A stretch of DNA of 7,774 bases from CAG-103 sp048217285. Lineage in GTDB: Bacteria; Bacillota; Clostridia; Oscillospirales; Oscillospiraceae. The position numbers and the translations under genes were made by a program. Under the pieces are notes generated by a model that saw only the letters and a list, made by a program, of their open reading frames with translations, did not search any database and was not told the DNA's origin. The stretch's first letter is position 1. Each line of letters begins with the position of its first letter. This document shows positions 5,599 through 7,774 of this stretch, one piece after another. The stretch spans positions 1 through 7,774 of the forward strand of contig DBFWVW010000084.1 of the NCBI GenBank assembly GCA_048217285.1, given 5' to 3'.

Positions 5599-6846
5599 TT
5601 ATGTGCAGACCGCATTCCCGGCCACATGGCCGGTGCTCCAGGCGATCTGCAGATTAAAGCCGCCGGTATAGGCATCGAGGTCGAGCACCTCGCCGGCAAA
5701 GTATAGGCCGGGCACAAGCTTGGAACCCATGGTGCGCGGATTGATCTCCTTGAGCGACACACCGCCGGCCGTAATAATTGCCTCATCGATGGGCCGCGCA
5801 CCGGTGACCGACACCGGGAACCGCTTGAACAGCTCCACCAGTTCATGCCGCTGCTCACGCGTGATGGCGTTGACCTTCGTAGCCTCCGGGATGCCGGACA
5901 GGCGCACGAGCGCCGGGATCATGGCATGGCCCGCGAGGTCATAGAGCGCGTTCTTGAAGTCGCGATTGGCATATTTCTGAAAATCGCGCAGAATGCGCGC
6001 ATCGAGCTTTTTTTCGTCCAGCGCCGGCTTCAGGTCGATTGACAGGCGATATTTATGCCGCGAAAAATCACGCATATGCGCGCTCGCCGACAGCACCAGC
6101 GGGCCCGACACGCCAAAGTGCGTGAAGAGCATCTCACCCAAGTCGGAGTAGACCGCTTTGTTCTGCTCGTCGTAGACCGTGAGCGTCACGTTGCGCAGGG
6201 AAAAGCCCTGCATTTCGGCGCACCAGGGATCATCAGACTCCAGCGGCACGAGCGAGGCGCGCGTAGGCGTGACCGTGTGGCCCAGCCGCTGCGCGAGCCG
6301 GTAACCGTCGCCGGTCGAACCGGTGAGCGGATAGGACATCCCGCCCGTGCAGATAACGGCGGCGTCGCAGTCGATGCTGCCCTCTGTGGTCACGACGGCG
6401 GAGACCGCACCATCGTGTGTCAAAACATCCGTTGCGGCGGTATGCACGACCTTCCCGCCTGCGTGCGTGTAGGCTCGCTCAAGGGCGTTGGCAATATCAT
6501 GCGACCGGTCGGAGACCGGGAACACACGGTTGCCGCGCTCGGTCTTGAGCGGCACGCCAAGCGATTCAAACAGCGCCATCGTGTCCTGCGGGCTCAAACG
6601 ATTGAGCGCACTGTAGAGAAAGCGTCCGTCACCCGGAATGTTGGCGAGAACGGTCTTGATGTCACAGTTATTCGTTACATTGCAGCGACCCTTACCGGTG
6701 ATGCGCAGCTTCTTGCCGAGCATCTTGTTCGGCTCAAGCAGCACGACGCTCAGCCCACGCTGCGCCGCTGCGAGCGCGCACATGGATCCGGCGGCACCGC
6801 CGCCGATCACGACCACATCAGCTTTCAACGGTTCCGTACACCTCAT
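5599..6846 (-). CDS. NAD(P)/FAD-dependent oxidoreductase, HI0933/YhiN/BaiN family
   Basis: A 415-residue flavoprotein. Residues 11-20 (VVVIGGGAAG) are the Rossmann FAD-binding motif. The family signature KKLRITGKGRCNVTN follows at 45-59, with GGMSYPLTGSTGDGY in the middle and the C-terminal FAD-contact segment PGLYFAGEVLDLDAYTGGFN. These features fit the HI0933-like family (PF03486). One member, BaiN of Clostridium scindens, was reported to act in bile-acid 7-dehydroxylation. Most members, especially those beside cmk, have no proven substrate, so a bile-acid role should not be assumed. The ATG at 6846 has a weak GGAAAG site and makes the gene overlap the regulator upstream by 29 bases. A TTG at 6828 is an alternative start that loses six residues and keeps the FAD motif. 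A flavoprotein-cmk-ispH order is frequent in Clostridia. Confidence 0.9.
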   Translation of the reverse strand: MRCTEPLKADVVVIGGGAAGSMCALAAAQRGLSVVLLEPNKMLGKKLRITGKGRCNVTNNCDIKTVLANIPGDGRFLYSALNRLSPQDTMALFESLGVPLKTERGNRVFPVSDRSHDIANALERAYTHAGGKVVHTAATDVLTHDGAVSAVVTTEGSIDCDAAVICTGGMSYPLTGSTGDGYRLAQRLGHTVTPTRASLVPLESDDPWCAEMQGFSLRNVTLTVYDEQNKAVYSDLGEMLFTHFGVSGPLVLSASAHMRDFSRHKYRLSIDLKPALDEKKLDARILRDFQKYANRDFKNALYDLAGHAMIPALVRLSGIPEATKVNAITREQRHELVELFKRFPVSVTGARPIDEAIITAGGVSLKEINPRTMGSKLVPGLYFAGEVLDLDAYTGGFNLQIAWSTGHVAGNAVCT

Positions 6847-7681
6847 ATTCTTTCCAGACAGTCTCCAGCTCGCGGAACGTCTCAAATGTGCGCTCCCGAT
6901 CGCGCGCGCTGACAGCCATGATGAGCGCATTGATCAGGCTCATGGGCGCGACGAGCGAGTCGAGGAAGGACACCATCTCGCTCTTGGCGTACAAGCACAC
7001 ATCGGAGATCTCGTTGAGCGGTGAGACCTTGCTGTCCGTCATGCCGAGACAGCGCGCGCCATGATCACGCGCAAACTTCATGGCGCTGATCATCCGCTTG
7101 GAATAGCGCGGGTAGCTGATACCAATGATGAGGTCGCCCTCGCCGATGCGCAGCATCTGCTCGTACACCTCGCGCGCCGCAATCTCCTTGACGACCGTAA
7201 CATTGTCCAGTAGCAGCTTGAGATAGATGCCAAGAAAATCCGCCAGCGTCGTGGACGTGCGCATACCAATAATGTAAATATGCTTTGCCGAGAGAATCAT
7301 ATCGACCGCCTGGTCAAAGTTGTCCTGGTCGACCTCGTCGAGTGTAGCCTGCAGATTGTTGATATCCGCACGCAGCACCGCCTTGAGCACATCATGCCCG
7401 TCCATGGTGCTCTCGGCCGCCTCGATACGCTCGACCGAGGTCAGGCGGTTGCGCACGATCTCCTGCAGCGCCTTCTTCATGCCGGGGTAGCCGCGGTAAC
7501 CGAGATCCGCCGCGAAACGCACGACCGTCGACTCACTCACACCTGTCACTTCACCGAGGCGCGCGGCCGTCATGAAGGCTGCTTTATCATAGTTTTTCAG
7601 AATAAACTGCGCGATCGTACGCTGTCCCTTGGAAAAAGAGGGAAATTTATGCTCTAAAACAGACAAAATATCCATTTTCAT
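6818..7681 (-). CDS. MurR/RpiR family transcriptional regulator
   Basis: A 287-residue regulator with an N-terminal RpiR-type helix-turn-helix domain (about 1-77) and a C-terminal SIS sugar-phosphate-binding domain (about 125-255). The recognition region is at about 38-58, around LGEVTGVSESTVVRFAADLG. SIS features include IYIIGMRTSTTLADFLG (135-151) and GISYPRYSKR (187-196), where serines and threonines normally contact the phosphosugar. The chosen start (7681) has AAGGTGA four bases upstream; a second ATG lies two codons later, and an upstream in-frame ATG at 7717 would overlap the leader hairpin and has no site. It is the first gene of its transcript. No sugar kinase, isomerase or transporter is beside it in the window, so neither the ligand nor the target genes can be named. 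Autoregulation through the leader dyad is a plausible inference. Confidence 0.92.
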   Translation of the reverse strand: MKMDILSVLEHKFPSFSKGQRTIAQFILKNYDKAAFMTAARLGEVTGVSESTVVRFAADLGYRGYPGMKKALQEIVRNRLTSVERIEAAESTMDGHDVLKAVLRADINNLQATLDEVDQDNFDQAVDMILSAKHIYIIGMRTSTTLADFLGIYLKLLLDNVTVVKEIAAREVYEQMLRIGEGDLIIGISYPRYSKRMISAMKFARDHGARCLGMTDSKVSPLNEISDVCLYAKSEMVSFLDSLVAPMSLINALIMAVSARDRERTFETFRELETVWKEYEVYGTVES

Positions 7682-7694
7682 AAGTTCACCTTGT

Positions 7695-7731
7695 AAATAC
7701 GCATTTTTTGCCGCCAACCAGCGGCGTATTT
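7695..7731 (-). repeat. Nested dyad symmetry in the regulator leader, possible operator
   Basis: A perfect eight-base inverted repeat, AAATACGC (7695-7702) and GCGTATTT (7724-7731), spans the expected transcription start (near 7729) and the leader of the RpiR-type gene. A second, smaller inverted repeat sits inside it: GCCGC (7710-7714) and GCGGC (7721-7725), loop CAACCA. The two share two bases, so they cannot both fully pair as RNA. Position and symmetry suit an operator for the neighbouring regulator, but RpiR-family sites vary and no second copy was seen in the window. Confidence 0.4.
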
Positions 7732-7740
7732 TTTTATTTT
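7710..7740 (+). terminator. Rightward terminator-like hairpin in the leader
   Basis: On the plus strand the stem GCCGC-CAACCA-GCGGC (7710-7725) is followed by GTATTTTTTTATTTT, a good U tract for rightward transcripts. No plus-strand gene in the window uses it. It could stop antisense transcription entering from the window, or serve a convergent function with the neighbouring region beyond the right edge. The stem is only five base pairs, and the same sequence may simply be an operator. Confidence 0.3.
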
Positions 7741-7764
7741 AAGCATATTTGAGTCACTTTGCAA
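7736..7764 (-). promoter_or_regulatory. Promoter of the regulator-flavoprotein-cmk-ispH-rpsA operon
   Basis: On the minus strand, -35 TTGCAA (7759-7764), a 17-base spacer and -10 TAAAAT (7736-7741) form a good SigA-type promoter in AT-rich DNA. Transcription would start near 7729, about 48 bases before the regulator ATG. The -35 lies in a short palindrome (ACTT-TGC-AAGT, 7756-7766). No other promoter of similar quality was seen upstream of the flavoprotein, cmk or ispH-rpsA, whose starts overlap or nearly touch the preceding genes. Confidence 0.68.
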
Positions 7765-7774
7765 GTTATTTTTG

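Noticed and set aside
5599..6846. Assignment of the flavoprotein to bile-acid dehydroxylation (BaiN)
   Set aside because: Family membership alone does not support it, and no other bai-type gene is present. The neighbours are housekeeping genes.
6055..6912. 285-codon plus-strand open frame opposite the flavoprotein gene
   Set aside because: It is antisense to an intact FAD protein and has arginine- and histidine-rich low-information sequence.
7682..7774. Riboswitch or attenuator in the regulator leader
   Set aside because: The predicted leader is only about 48 bases. The hairpin lacks a T run in the direction of transcription, and no known aptamer pattern is recognisable.

Overview
The window is a compact, entirely leftward-transcribed (minus-strand) stretch of bacterial chromosome. 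It carries eight protein genes and almost no non-coding DNA. The GC-rich coding sequence, strong AGGAGG-type ribosome binding sites, the ispH-rpsA gene fusion, the DUF3343/cysteine desulfurase pair and a MurR/RpiR-type regulator together suggest an anaerobic Clostridia member, probably a GC-rich Oscillospiraceae/Ruminococcaceae-like gut bacterium. The taxonomic call is inference from gene content. No mobile element, CRISPR array, tRNA or rRNA was seen.

Read in the direction of transcription (right to left), the first unit starts at a good sigma-70/SigA-type promoter (7736-7764). It contains an RpiR-family sugar-phosphate-responsive regulator (6818-7681), a HI0933/BaiN-type flavoprotein (5599-6846), cytidylate kinase cmk (4884-5576) and a 687-residue IspH-RpsA fusion (2824-4887). 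The genes overlap or nearly touch. The unit ends at a strong intrinsic terminator (2777-2809). Within the fusion, an eight-base Shine-Dalgarno sequence and an ATG lie exactly at the junction of the IspH and S1 parts, so free S1 may also be made.

The second unit starts from its own promoter with a perfect TATAAT box (2736-2764). It contains ispD (1958-2683), ispF (1482-1961), a small DUF3343 protein (1168-1428) and a cysteine desulfurase-like PLP enzyme (50-1171). IspD, IspF and IspH are three steps of the MEP isoprenoid pathway, so the terminator separates pathway neighbours into two transcripts. The DUF3343 plus desulfurase pair suggests sulfur or selenium handling. A further leftward promoter at the left edge (8-36) probably serves the next gene outside the window.

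Most of this is conserved housekeeping content. The points worth a second look are the internal S1 start inside the fusion, the dyad-symmetric leader in front of the RpiR regulator, the placement of a sugar-phosphate regulator at the head of a cmk/S1 operon, and the DUF3343/desulfurase pair. I found no convincing evidence of a wholly undescribed system.
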